The position numbers and the translations under genes were made by a program. The notes under the pieces were generated by a model. It had not been told where the DNA came from. It searched no databases and was given only the letters and a program-made list of their open reading frames with translations. From Euglena gracilis (lineage: Eukaryota; Euglenida; Euglenophyceae; Euglenales), in assembly GCA_039621445.1 (NCBI GenBank), contig CP154955.1:16410691-16474690 (forward strand): a stretch of 64,000 nucleotides of DNA, written 5' to 3'. Shown here one piece after another: positions 44,367 through 58,300 of the stretch (position 1 is its first letter; every line of letters starts with the position of its first letter).

Positions 44367-47300
44367 ACCACAACTACAACAAACACACATGTCATAATGC
44401 ATTTCACACACCACACCACATCCGCATGTGCGCGTGCGTGCATCCACGACACACAAACACACAAACACACACAACAACAACACACAACTACACACACACA
44501 CACACACAACACACACACACACACACACGCACACAACACACATGTAAAGCGATGTGTGCCCCATGCAATCCAAAAGAAAACAAAGCAGGATGGGCAGACC
44601 AAACTGATGTTGCTTCTTCAATTGAAACAAATAAAAAACCAAGAAAATACCGAACGCCACCCAAAACCGGCGGCGACACACCCCGCTGGATGTCGGGCGG
44701 CAGGCTGGCGAACACCCCAGGGTCCACCTGGCTGAGGCCGACCGCCGCCCCCGCCAGTGGTTGCGCCTCGCCCCCGTCGCTCGCCCCCGCCGCCGGGTCC
44801 CCAGCCGGGGCCTTGCTGGGGACCGGCGGGTCCCCCGGGGGACCGCTGGTGCGGCCCGCCGAGGATTCCGCGGCGTGGGCGGCCGCGGGCTGTGGCCAGG
44901 GCCGAGCCGTGGCGGTGGGTGCCCACGGGTGTAAACGCCGCCCCGTCACAAGAACGGCCTCCCCTTGCTGGTGCTGGGGCCGTGAAGCCCTTCCGTTTGG
45001 ACAGGTGGCTGCAACCCTAGGTAACCCCCCCCCAAATAATAAACCCCCCCGGTTTATTATTTGGACACCCGAAGTCAGGGTCCAGAGGGGGGTCGCTGAG
45101 CTCTTATCTCTTTAGAGTAAGAGCGAAGCTTACCACCAGGGAAAAGTGGGGGGTCGGACCCGCCCCCCCCCTCCCCCGCCCCCCCCCCTCTGGGTAGACC
45201 GTGAAAACCGCGGATTATCCCCATGACCCCGGCCCGGTTCCCGGAATTTTTTTTTCAGATGCGAGCGACTGGATTTCTAGTTTCCGAATCACCTGTGTTT
45301 GACCCCCAACTCCCCGCCAGACCCGAGTTATTCACGCGCGAAGGGGTCCAAACTGGGTAGGATCGGCCCGCCCCCCCTGGATAAGCCCCCCCCCCTTTGG
45401 ACTCTGCCATTTCGGCCAAAAAATGTCAAATTTCAAAATATCTCCAAAATGAAGCCAAATCAAAGGAAATGTCCGGAGACCTAATTTGAAGCCCTTGGAA
45501 CGCCCCATCTACCGGTATTTTGATTTCCCCGCAACTCCCCGCCTAGCCCGAGATACGGCCGTTTTCGGCGCAGATGGCCGTTTTGCACACTTTTCCCATT
45601 GTCCGACTTAGCCGTTTTCGGGGGGTGGGGGGTCAAAAAATCAATGTTTTCAAAATTTCTCGAAAATGATGCAAAATCAAAGGAAAGGTCCACAGACCTA
45701 AATTGAAGCCCTTGGAACGCTCTATCTACTGGGATTTTGGTTTCCCCGCAGCTCACCGCCTAGCCCGAGATACGGGCGTTTTTTTGGCCAATTTAGGCCA
45801 TTTTAGGCCATTTTGTACACTTTTTCCACTGTTCGACTTAGCCGTCTGGCCAAAAAAGTCGAAAAAAATCGAAAACTTTTTTTTGCCCGAAACGATGTTT
45901 TTTGGCCTCCCGGACCCCGAAAAACTGTTTTTGAGCCGAAAACGAGCGTTTTTCGACCCGCTGGCGCCCCGTTTTGGGCCGCCAACCCATTGACTTTGGG
46001 TCAAAACCGGGTCAAAAAAGTCGAAAATCGAAATTTTTTTTTTGCCCGAAACGATGTTTTTTGGCCTCCCGGACCCGGAAAACTGTTTTTGAGCCGAAAA
46101 CGAGCGGTTTTTTTTTGGGCCGCCAACCCATTGACTTTGGGCCAAAACCGGGTCAAAAAAGTCGAAAAAAATCGAAAAACTTTTTTTTGCCCGAAACGAT
46201 GTTTTTTGGCCTCCCGGACCCGGAAAACCTGTTTTTGAGCCGAAAATGAACGTTTTTCGAACCGCCAGCCCCCCGTTTCGGGGACAAAACCCTTGCATTT
46301 CAGTCAAAAGGGCTCCATAGAGTGGGCCGGTGTATATGGGGGGGGTCGCTGAGCTCTTATCTCTTTAGAGTAAGAGCGAAGCTTACCACCGGCGAAACCC
46401 CCCCCCTCGACCCCCCCCGCCCCCCCCCCCCTCGGGGCCACCAGGAGAACCGACGGATTATCACCATGATCCCGGCCCCGTTCCCAGAATTTTTTTTTTC
46501 AGTTGCGAGCGACTGGATTTCTAGTTTCCGAATCACCTGGGTTTGACCCCCAACTCCCCGCCAGGCCCGAGTTATTCACGCGCGAAGGGGTCCAAACTGG
46601 GTAGGATCGGCCCGCCCCCCCTGGATAAGCCCCCCCCCCTTTGGACTCTGCCAGTTCGGCCAAAAAATGTCAAATTTCAAAATATCTCCAAAATGAAGCC
46701 AAATCAAAGGAAATGTCCGGAGACCTAATTTGAAGCCCTTGGAACGCCCCATCTACCGGTATTTTGATTTCCCCGCAACTCCCCGCCTAGCCCGAGATAC
46801 GGCCGTTTTCGGCGCAGATGGCCGTTTTGCACACTTTTCCCATTGTCCGACTTAGCCGTTTTCGGGGGGTGGGGGGTCAAAAAATCAATGTTTTCAAAAT
46901 TTCTCGAAAATGATGCAAAATCAAAGGAAAGGTCCACAGACCTAAATTGAAGCCCTTGGAACGCTCTATCTACTGGGATTTTGGTTTCCCCGCAGCTCAC
47001 CGCCTAGCCCGAGATACGGGCGTTTTTTTTGGCCAATTTAGGCCATTTTAGGCCATTTTGTACACTTTTTCCACTGTTCGACTTAGCCGTCTGGCCAAAA
47101 AAGTCGAAAAAAATCGAAAACTTTTTTTTGCCCGAAACGATGTTTTTTGGCCTCCCGGACCCCGAAAAACTGTTTTTGAGCCGAAAACGAGCGTTTTTCG
47201 ACCCGCTGGCGCCCCGTTTTGGGCCGCCAACCCATTGACTTTGGGTCAAAACCGGGTCAAAAAAGTCGAAAAAAATCGAAAAAAAATTTTTTGCCCGAAA

Positions 47301-50300
47301 CGATGTTTTTTGGCCTCCCGGACCCGGAAAAACTGTTTTTGAGCCGAAAACGAGCGTTTTTCGACCCGCCAGCGCCCCGTTTTGGACCGCCGACCCATTG
47401 ACTTTGGGTCAAAACCGGGTCAAAAAAGTCGAAAAAAATCGAAATATTTTTTTTGCCCGAAACGATGTTTTTTGGCCTCCCGGACCCGGAAAACTGTTTT
47501 TGAGCCGAAAACGAGCGTTTTTCGACCCGCCAGTGCCCCGTTTTGGGCCGCCAACCCATTGACTTTGGGCCAAAACCGGGTCAAAAAAGTCGAAAAAAAT
47601 CGAAAACTTTTTTTTGCCCGAAACGATGTTTTTTGGCCTCCCGGACCCCGAAAAACTGTTTTTGAGCCGAAAACGAGCGTTTTTCGACCCGCCAGCCCCC
47701 CGTTTTGGGCCGCCAACCCATTGACTTTGGGTCAAAACCGGGTCAAAAAAGTCGAAAAAAATCGAAAAAAAATTTTTTTTGCCCGAAACGATGTTTTTTT
47801 GGCCTCCCGGACCCGGAAAAACTGTTTTTGAGCCGAAAACGAGCGTTTTTCGACCCGCCAGCGCCCCGTTTTGGACCGCCGACCCATTGACTTTGGGTCA
47901 AAACCGGGTCAAAAAAGTCGAAAATCGAAATATTTTTTTTGCCCGAAACGATGTTTTTTGGCCTCCCGGACCCGGAAAACTGTTTTTGAGCCGAAAACGA
48001 GCGTTTTTCGACCCGCCAGTGCCCCGTTTTGGGCCGCCAACCCATTGACTTTGGGTCAAAACCGGGTCAAAAAAGTCGAAAATCGAAATTTTTTTTTTGC
48101 CCGAAACGATGTTTTTTGGCCTCCCGGACCCGGAAAAACTGTTTTTGAGCCGAAAACGAGCGTTTTTTCGACCCGCCAGCGCCCCGTTTTGGACCGCCGA
48201 CCCATTGACTTTGGGTCAAAACCGGGTCAAAAAAGTCGAAAATCGAAATTTTTTTTTGCCCGAAACGATGTTTTTTGGCCTCCCGGACCCGGAAAACTGT
48301 TTTTGAGCCGAAAACGAGCGTTTTTCGACCCGCCAGTGCCCCGTTTTGGGCCGCCAACCCATTGACTTTGGGTCAAAACCGGGTCAAAAAAGTCGAAAAA
48401 AATCGAAAAACTTTTTTTTGCCCGAAACGATGTTTTTTGGCCTCCCGGACCCGGAAAACCTGTTTTTGAGCCGAAAATGAACGTTTTTCGAACCGTTTCG
48501 AACCGCCAGCCCCCCGTTTTGGGGACAAAACCCTTATCCTTTCAGTCAAGCTTAACCGGGTCCGCCCCCCCCCCCCCTCGGGGCCACCAGGAGAACCGAC
48601 GGATTATCACCATGATCCCGGCCCCGTTCCCAGAATTTTTTTTTTCAGTTGCGAGCGACTGGATTTCTAGTTTCCGAATCACCTGGGTTTGACCCCCAAC
48701 TCCCCGCCAGGCCCGAGTTATTCACGCGCGAAGGGGTCCAAACTGGGTAGGATCGGCCCGCCCCCCCTGGATAAGCCCCCCCCCCTTTGGACTCTGCCAG
48801 TTCGGCCAAAAAATGTCAAATTTCAAAATATCTCCAAAATGAAGCCAAATCAAAGGAAATGTCCGGAGACCTAATTTGAAGCCCTTGGAACGCCCCATCT
48901 ACCGGTATTTTGATTTCCCCGCAACTCCCCGCCTAGCCCGAGATACGGCCGTTTTCGGCGCAGATGGCCGTTTTGCACACTTTTCCCATTGTCCGACTTA
49001 GCCGTTTTCGGGGGGTGGGGGGTCAAAAAATCAATGTTTTCAAAATTTCTCGAAAATGATGCAAAATCAAAGGAAAGGTCCACAGACCTAAATTGAAGCC
49101 CTTGGAACGCTCTATCTACTGGGATTTTGGTTTCTCCGCTCACCTCCCCGCAGCTCACCCCGAGATACGGGCGTTTTTTTGGCCAATTTAGGCCATTTTA
49201 GGCCATTTTGTACACTTTTTCCACTGTTCGACTTATCCGTCTGGCCAAAAAAGTCGAAAAAAATCGAAAACTTTTTTTTGCCCGAAACGATGTTTTTTGG
49301 CCTCCCGGACCCCGAAAAACTGTTTTTGAGCCGAAAACGAGCGTTTTTCGACCCGCTGGCGCCCCGTTTTGGGCCGCCAACCCATTGACTTTGGGTCAAA
49401 ACCGGGTCAAAAAAGTCGAAAAAAATCGAAAAATTTTTTTTTTTTTTTAACGATGTTTTTTGGCCTCCCGGACCCGGAAAAACTGTTTTTGAGCCGAAAA
49501 CGAGCGTTTTTCGACCCGCCAGCGCCCCGTTTTGGACCGCCGACCCATTGACTTTGGGTCAAAACCGGGTCAAAAAAGTCGAAAATCGAAATATTTTTTT
49601 TGCCCGAAACGATGTTTTTTGGCCTCCCGGACCCCGAAAAACTGTTTTTGAGCCGAAAACGAGCGTTTTTCGACCCGCCAGTGCCCCGTTTTGGGCCGCC
49701 AACCCATTGACTTTGGGTCAAAACCGGGTCAAAAAAGTCGAAAAAAATCGAAAAACTATTTTTTGCCCGAAACGATGTTTTTTGGCCTCCCGGACCCGTA
49801 AAACAAAGGAGAAAAACCTGTTTTTTTGTTTTGAGCCGAAAATGAACGTTTTTCGAACCGCCAGCCCCCCGTTTCGGGGACAAAACCCTTGCATTTCAGT
49901 CAAAAGGGCTCCATAGAGTGGGCCGGTGTATATGGGGGGGGTCGCTGAGCTCTTATCTCTTTAGAGTAAGAGCGAAGCTTACCACCGGCGAAACCCCCCC
50001 CCCTCGACCCCCCCCGCCCCCCCCCCCTCGGGGCCACCAGGAGAACCGACGGATTATCACCATGATCCCGGCCCCGTTCCCGGAATTTTTTTTTTCAGTT
50101 GCGAGCGACTGGATTTCTAGTTTCCGAATCACCTGGGTTTGACCCCCAACTCCCCGCCAGGCCCGAGTTATTCACGCGCGAAGGGGTCCAAACTGGGTAG
50201 GATCGGCCCGCCCCCCCTGGATAAGCCCCCCCCCCCCTTTGGACTCTGCCATTTCGGCCAAAAAATGTAAAAATTCCCAATATCTCCAAAATGAAGCCAA

Positions 50301-53300
50301 ATCAAAGGAAATGTCCGGAGACCTAATTTGAAGCTCTTGGAACGCCCCATCTACCGGTATTTTGATTTCCCCGCAACTCCCCGCCCAGCCCGAGATACGG
50401 CCGTTTTCGGCGCAGATGGCCGTTTTGTACACTTTTCCCACTGTCCGACTTAGCCGTTTTCGGGGGGTGGGGGGTCAAAAAATCGATGTTTTCAAAATTT
50501 CTCGAAAATGATGCAAAATCAAAGGAAAGGTCCGGAGACCTAAATTGAAGCCTTGGAACGCTCTATCTACTGGGATTTTGGTTTCCCCGCAACTCCCCGC
50601 CCAGCCCGAGATACGGGCGTTTTTTGGCCAATTTGGGCCGTTTCAAGCCATTTTGTACACTTTTTCCACTGTTCGACTTAGCCGTCTGGCCAAAAAAGTC
50701 GAAAAAATCGCAAAATTTTTTTGCCCGAAACGATGTTTTTTGGCCTCCCGGACCCCGAAAACCTGTTTTTGAGCCGAAAACGAGCGTTTTTCGACCCGCT
50801 GGCGCCCCGTTTTGGACCGCCGACCCATTGACTTTGGGTCAAAACCGGGTCAAAAAAGTCGAAAAAAATCGAAATTTTTTTTTGCCCGAAACGATGTTTT
50901 TTGGCCTCCCAGACCCGGAAAACTGTTTTTGAGCCGAAAACGAGCGTTTTTCGACCCGCCGGCGCCCCGTTTTGGACCGCCGACCCATTGACTTTGGGTC
51001 AAAACCGGGTCAAAAAAGTCGAAAATCGAAATTTTACCACCGGCGAACCCCCCCCCCCCCCCCCCCCCCCGCCCCCCCCCCCCCTCGGGGCCACCAGGAG
51101 AACCGACGGATTATCACCATGATCCCGGCCCCGTTCCCAGAATTTTTTTTTTCAGTTGCGAGCGACTGGATTTCTAGTTTCCGAATCACCTGGGTTTGAC
51201 CCCCAACTCCCCGCCAGGCCCGAGTTATTCACGCGTGAAGGGGTCCAAACTGGGTAGGATCGGCCCGCCCCCCCTGGATAAGCCCCCCCCCCTTTGGACT
51301 CTGCCAGTTCGGCCAAAAAATGTCAAATTTCAAAATATCTCCAAAATGAAGCCAAATCAAAGGAAATGTCCGGAGACCTAATTTGAAGCCCTTGGAACGC
51401 CCCATCTACCGGTATTTTGATTTCCCCGCAACTCCCCGCCTAGCCCGAGATACGGCCGTTTTCGGCGCAGATGGCCGTTTTGCACACTTTTCCCATTGTC
51501 CGACTTAGCCGTTTTCGGGGGGTGGGGGGTCAAAAAATCAATGTTTTCAAAATTTCTCGAAAATGATGCAAAATCAAAGGAAAGGTCCACAGACCTAAAT
51601 TGAAGCCCTTGGAACGCTCTATCTACTGGGATTTTGGTTTCCCCGCAGCTCACCGCCTAGCCCGAGATACGGGCGTTTTTTTGGCCAATTTAGGCCATTT
51701 TAGGCCATTTTGTACACTTTTTCCACTGTTCGACTTAGCCGTCTGGCCAAAAAAGTCGAAAAAAATCGAAAACTTTTTTTTGCCCGAAACGATGTTTTTT
51801 GGCCTCCCGGACCCCGAAAAACTGTTTTTGAGCCGAAAACGAGCGTTTTTCGACCCGCTGGCGCCCCGTTTTGGGCCGCCAACCCATTGACTTTGGGTCA
51901 AAACCGGGTCAAAAAAGTCGAAAAAAATCGAAAAAATTTTTTTTGCCCGAAACGATGTTTTTTGGCCTCCCGGACCCGGAAAAACTGTTTTTGAGCCGAA
52001 AACGAGCGTTTTTCGACCCGCCAGCGCCCCGTTTTGGACCGCCGACCCATTGACTTTGGGTCAAAACCGGGTCAAAAAAGTCGAAAATCGAAATATTTTT
52101 TTTGCCCGAAACGATGTTTTTTGGCCTCCCGGACCCGGAAAACTGTTTTTGAGCCGAAAACGAGCGTTTTTCGACCCGCCAGTGCCCCGTTTTGGGCCGC
52201 CAACCCATTGACTTTGGGTCAAAACCGGGTCAAAAAAGTCGAAAAAAATCGAAAAACTATTTTTTGCCCGAAACGATGTTTTTTGGCCTCCCGGACCCGG
52301 AAAACCTGTTTTTGAGCCGAAAATGAACGTTTTTCGAACCGCCAGCCCCCCGTTTCGGGGACAAAACCCTTGCATTTCAGTCAAAAGGGCTCCATAGAGT
52401 GGGCCGGTGTATATGGGGGGGGTCGCTGAGCTCTGCGGTCTTTAGAGTAAAGCGAAGCGCTGAGCTCTTATATCTTGTAGAGTAAGATCGAAGCCCTTAC
52501 CACCGGCGAACCCCCCCCCCCTCGACCCCCCCCCGCCCCCCCCCCCTCGGGGCCACCAGGAGAACCGACGGATTATCACCATGATCCCGGCCCCGTTCCC
52601 GGAATTTTTTTTTTCAGTTGCGAGCGACTGGATTTCTAGTTTCCGAATCACCTGGGTTTGACCCCCAACTCCCCGCCAGGCCCGAGTTATTCACGCGCGA
52701 AGGGGTCCAAACTGGGTAGGATCGGCCCGCCCCCCCTGGATAAGCCCCCCCCCCCCCTTTGGACTCTGCCATTTCGGCCAAAAAATGTCAAATTTCAAAA
52801 TATCTCCAAAATGAAGCCAAATCAAAGGAAATGTCCGGAGACCTAATTTGAAGCTCTTGGAACGCCCCATCTACCGGTATTTTGATTTCCCCGCAACTCC
52901 CCGCCCAGCCCGAGATACGGCCGTTTTCGGCGCAGATGGCCGTTTTGTACACTTTTCCCACTGTCCGACTTAGCCGTTTTCGGGGGGTGGGGGGTCAAAA
53001 AATCGATGTTTTCAAAATTTCTTGAAAATGATGCAAAATCAAAGGAAAGGTCCGGAGACCTAAATTGAAGCCTTGGAACGCTCTATCTACTGGGATTTTG
53101 GTTTCCCCGCAACTCCCCGCCCAGCCCGAGATACGGGCGTTTTTTGGCCAATTTGGGCCGTTTCAAGCCATTTTGTACACTTTTTCCACTGTTCGACTTA
53201 GCCGTCTGGCCAAAAAAGTCGAAAAAAATCGCAAATTTTTTTTGCCCGAAACGATGTTTTTTGGCCTCCCGGACCCCGAAAACCTGTTTTTGAGCCGAAA

Positions 53301-55343
53301 ACGAGCGTTTTTCGACCCGCTGGCGCCCCGTTTTGGACCGCCGACCCATTGACTTTGGGTCAAAACCGGGTCAAAAAAGTCGAAAAAAATCGAAATTTTT
53401 TTTTTGCCCGAAACGATGTTTTTTGGCCTCCCGGACCCGGAAAACTGTTTTTGAGCCGAAAACGAGCGTTTTTCGACCCGCCGGCGCCCCGTTTTGGACC
53501 GCCGACCCATTGACTTTGGGTCAAAACCGGGTCAAAAAAGTCGAAAATCGAAATTTTACCACCGGCGAAACCCCCCCCCCTCGACCCCCCCCCCCCCCCC
53601 CCCCACCCCCACCCCCCCCCAAGAACCGACGGATTATCACCATGATCCCGGCCCCGTTCCCAGAATTTTTTTTTTCAGTTGCGAGCGACTGGATTTCTAG
53701 TTTCCGAATCACCTGGGTTTGACCCCCAACTCCCCGCCAGGCCCGAGTTATTCACGCGTGAAGGGGTCCAAACTGGGTAGGATCGGCCCGCCCCCCCTGG
53801 ATAAGCCCCCCCCCCTTTGGACTCTGCCAGTTCGGCCAAAAAATGTCAAATTTCAAAATATCTCCAAAATGAAGCCAAATCAAAGGAAATGTCCGGAGAC
53901 CTAATTTGAAGCCCTTGGAACGCCCCATCTACCGGTATTTTGATTTCCCCGCAACTCCCCGCCTAGCCCGAGATACGGCCGTTTTCGGCGCAGATGGCCG
54001 TTTTGCACACTTTTCCCATTGTCCGACTTAGCCGTTTTCGGGGGGTGGGGGGTCAAAAAATCAATGTTTTCAAAATTTCTCGAAAATGATGCAAAATCAA
54101 AGGAAACGTCCGGCGACCAAAACGGAAGCCTTGGACCGCTCTATCTACTGCAACTTTGGTTGCCCCCCAACTCCCCGCCCAGCCCGAGATACGGACTTTT
54201 TTTCGCAAATTTGTCCATTTCAAGCCATTTTGTACACTTTTCCATCTGTTCGACTTAGCCGTTTTCTGCCAAAAAAGTAGAAAAAAAAATCGAAAAATTT
54301 TTTTTTTGTCCGAAACGATGTTTTTTTGGCCTCCCGGACCCGAAAAACCTGTGTTTTGAGCCGAAAACGAGCGTTTTTCGACCCGCCAGCGCCCCCCGTT
54401 TTGGCGCCGACCCATTGACTTTGGGTCAAAACCGGGTCAAAAAAGTCGAAAAAAATCGAAAAAATTTTTTTTTGCCCGAAACGATGTTTTTTGGCCTCCC
54501 GGACCCGGAAAAACTGTTTTTGAGCCGAAAACGAGCGTTTTTCGACCCGCCGGCGCCCCGTTTTGGGCCGCCGACCCATTGACTTTGGGTCAAAACCGGG
54601 TCAAAAAAGTCGAAAAAAATCGAAAAAATTTTTTTTTGCCCGAAACGATGTTTTTTTGCCTCCCGGACCCGGAAAAACTGTTTTTGAGCCGAAAACGAGC
54701 GTTTTTCGACCCGCCAGCGCCCCGTTTTGGACCGCCGACCCATTGACTTTGGGTCAAAACCGGGTCAAAAAAGTCGAAAATCGAAATTTTTTTTTTGCCC
54801 GAAACGATGTTTTTTGGCCTCCCGGACCCGGAAAAACTGTTTTTGAGCCGAAAACGAGCGTTTTTCGACCCGCCAGCGCCCCGTTTTGGACCGCCGACCC
54901 ATTGACTTTGGGTCAAAACCGGGTCAAAAAAGTCGAAAAAAATCGAAAAAAATTTTTTTTTGCCCGAAACGATGTTTTTTGGCCTCCCGGACCCGGAAAA
55001 ACTGTTTTTGAGCCGAAAACGAGCGTTTTTCGACCCGCCAGCGCCCCGTTTTGGACCGCCGACCCATTGACTTTGGGTCAAAACCGGGTCAAAAAAGTCG
55101 AAAATCGAAATTTTTTTTTTGCCCGAAACGATGTTTTTTGGCCTCCCGGACCCGGAAAACCTGTTTTTGAGCCGAAAATGAACGTTTTTCGAACCGCCAG
55201 CCCCCCGTTTCGGGGACAAAACCCTTGCATTTCAGTCAAAAGGGCTCCATAGAGTGGGCCGGTGTATATGGGGGGGGTCGCTGAGCTCTTATCTCTTTAG
55301 AGTAAGAGCGAAGCTTACCACCGGCGAAACCCCCCCCCCCCCG

Positions 55344-55376
<33 letters not shown>

Positions 55377-58300
55377 AGAACCGACGGATTATCACCATGA
55401 TCCCGGCCCCGTTCCCGGAATTTTTTTTTTCAGTTGCGAGCGACTGGATTTCTAGTTTCCGAATCACCTGGGTTTGACCCCCAACTCCCCGCCAGGCCCG
55501 AGTTATTCACGCGCGAAGGGGTCCAAACTGGGTAGGATCGGCCCGCCCCCCCTGGATAAGCCCCCCCCCCCTTTGGACTCTGCCATTTCGGCCAAAAAAT
55601 GTCAAATTTCAAAATATCTCCAAAATGAAGCCAAATCAAAGGAAATGTCCGGAGACCTAATTTGAAGCTCTTGGAACGCCCCATCTACCGGTATTTTGAT
55701 TTCCCCGCAACTCCCCGCCCAGCCCGAGATACGGCCGTTTTCGGCGCAGATGGCCGTTTTGTACACTTTTCCCACTGTCCGACTTAGCCGTTTTCGGGGG
55801 GTGGGGGGTCAAAAAATCGATGTTTTCAAAATTTCTCGAAAATGATGCAAAATCAAAGGAAAGGTCCGGAGACCTAAATTGAAGCCTTGGAACGCTCTAT
55901 CTACTGGGATTTTGGTTTCCCCGCAACTCCCCGCCCAGCCCGAGATACGGGCGTTTTTTGGCCAATTTGGGCCGTTTCAAGCCATTTTGTACACTTTTTC
56001 CACTGTTCGACTTAGCCGTCTGGCCAAAAAAGTCGAAAAAATCGCAAAATTTTTTTGCCCGAAACGATGTTTTTTGGCCTCCCGGACCCCGAAAACCTGT
56101 TTTTGAGCCGAAAACGAGCGTTTTTCGACCCGCTGGCGCCCCGTTTTGGACCGCCGACCCATTGACTTTGGGTCAAAACCGGGTCAAAAAAGTCGAAAAA
56201 AATCGAAATTTTTTTTTTGCCCGAAACGATGTTTTTTGGCCTCCCGGACCCGGAAAACTGTTTTTGAGCCGAAAACGAGCGTTTTTCGACCCGCCGGCGC
56301 CCCGTTTTGGACCGCCGACCCATTGACTTTGGGTCAAAACCGGGTCAAAAAAGTCGAAAAAAAATCGAAAAATTTTTTTTTGCCCGAAACGATGTTTTTT
56401 TGGCCTCCCGGACCCGGAAAACCTGTTTTTGAGCCGAAAACGAGCGTTTTTCGACCCGCCAGCGCCCCGTTTTGGACCGCCGACCCATTGACTTTGGGTC
56501 AAAACCGGGTCAAAAAAGTCGAAAATCGAAATTTTTTTTTTGCCCGAAACGATGTTTTTTGGCCTCCCGGACCCGGAAAACTGTTTTTGAGCCGAAAACG
56601 AGCGTTTTTCGACCCGCCAGTGCCCCGTTTTGGGCCGCCAACCCATTGACTTTGGGTCAAAACCGGGTCAAAAAAGTCGAAAAAAATCGAAAAACTATTT
56701 TTTGCCCGAAACGATGTTTTTTGGCCTCCCGGACCCGGAAAACCTGTTTTTGAGCCGAAAATGAACGTTTTTCGAACCGCCAGCCCCCCGTTTCGGGGAC
56801 AAAACCCTTGCATTTCAGTCAAAAGGGCTCCATAGAGTGGGCCGGTGTATATGGGGGGGGTCGCTGAGCTCTTATCTCTTTAGAGTAAGAGCGAAGCTTA
56901 CCACCGGCGAAACCCCCCCCCCTCGACCCCCCCCGCCCCCCCCCCCCTCGGGGCCACCAGGAGAACCGACGGATTATCACCATGATCCCGGCCCCGTTCC
57001 CGGAATTTTTTTTTTCAGTTGCGAGCGACTGGATTTCTAGTTTCCGAATCACCTGGGTTTGACCCCCAACTCCCCGCCAGGCCCGAGTTATTCACGCGCG
57101 AAGGGGTCCAAACTGGGTAGGATCGGCCCGCCCCCCCTGGATAAGCCCCCCCCCCCTTTGGACTCTGCCATTTCGGCCAAAAAATGTCAAATTTCAAAAT
57201 ATCTCCAAAATGAAGCCAAATCAAAGGAAATGTCCGGAGACCTAATTTGAAGCTCTTGGAACGCCCCATCTACCGGTATTTTGATTTCCCCGCAACTCCC
57301 CGCCCAGCCCGAGATACAGCCGTTTTCGGCGCAGATGGCCGTTTTGTACACTTTTCCCACTGTCCGACTTAGCCGTTTTCGGGGGGTGGGGGGTCAAAAA
57401 ATCGATGTTTTCAAAATTTCTCGAAAATGATGCAAAATCAAAGGAAAGGTCCGGAGACCTAAATTGAAGCCTTGGAACGCTCTATCTACTGGGATTTTGG
57501 TTTCCCCGCAACTCCCCGCCCAGCCCGAGATACGGGCGTTTTTTGGCCAATTTGGGCCGTTTCAAGCCATTTTGTACACTTTTTCCACTGTTCGACTTAG
57601 CCGTCTGGCCAAAAAAGTCGAAAAAATCGCAAAATTTTTTTGCCCGAAACGATGTTTTTTGGCCTCCCGGACCCCGAAAACCTGTTTTTGAGCCGAAAAC
57701 GAGCGTTTTTCGACCCGCTGGCGCCCCGTTTTGGACCGCCGACCCATTGACTTTGGGTCAAAACCGGGTCAAAAAAGTCGAAAAAAATCGAAATTTTTTT
57801 TTTGCCCGAAACGATGTTTTTTGGCCTCCCGGACCCGGAAAACTGTTTTTGAGCCGAAAACGAGCGTTTTTCGACCCGCCGGCGCCCCGTTTTGGACCGC
57901 CGACCCATTGACTTTGGGTCAAAACCGGGTCAAAAAAGTCGAAAAAAAATCGAAAAAATTTTTTTTGCCCGAAACGATGTTTTTTTGGCCTCCCGGACCC
58001 GGAAAACCTGTTTTTGAGCCGAAAACGAGCGTTTTTCGACCCGCCGGCGCCCCGTTTTGGACCGCCGACCCATTGACTTTGGGTCAAAACCGGGTCAAAA
58101 AAGTCGAAAAAAATCAAAAAATTTTTTTTGACCAAAACAATGTTTTTTGGCCTCCCGGACCCGGAAAAACTGTTTTCGAGCCGAAAATGAGCGTTTTTCG
58201 ACCCACCGGCGCCCTGTTTCTGGCACAAAACCCATGGATTTCAGGCAAAAGAGCTCCATGGAGTGGGCCGGTATGTATGGAGGGTCAATGAAGGGGTGGG

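Noticed and set aside
45800-58300. Many 60-229 codon open frames, or a possible repeat-protein gene
   Set aside because: They come from a 159-bp monomer that is a multiple of three; frames break at T-run length changes and occur equally on both strands. The block lies in a REV1 intron.
45800-58300. CRISPR-like array
   Set aside because: Monomers are about 159 bp, nearly identical throughout, without short repeats and unique spacers. The genome is eukaryotic.
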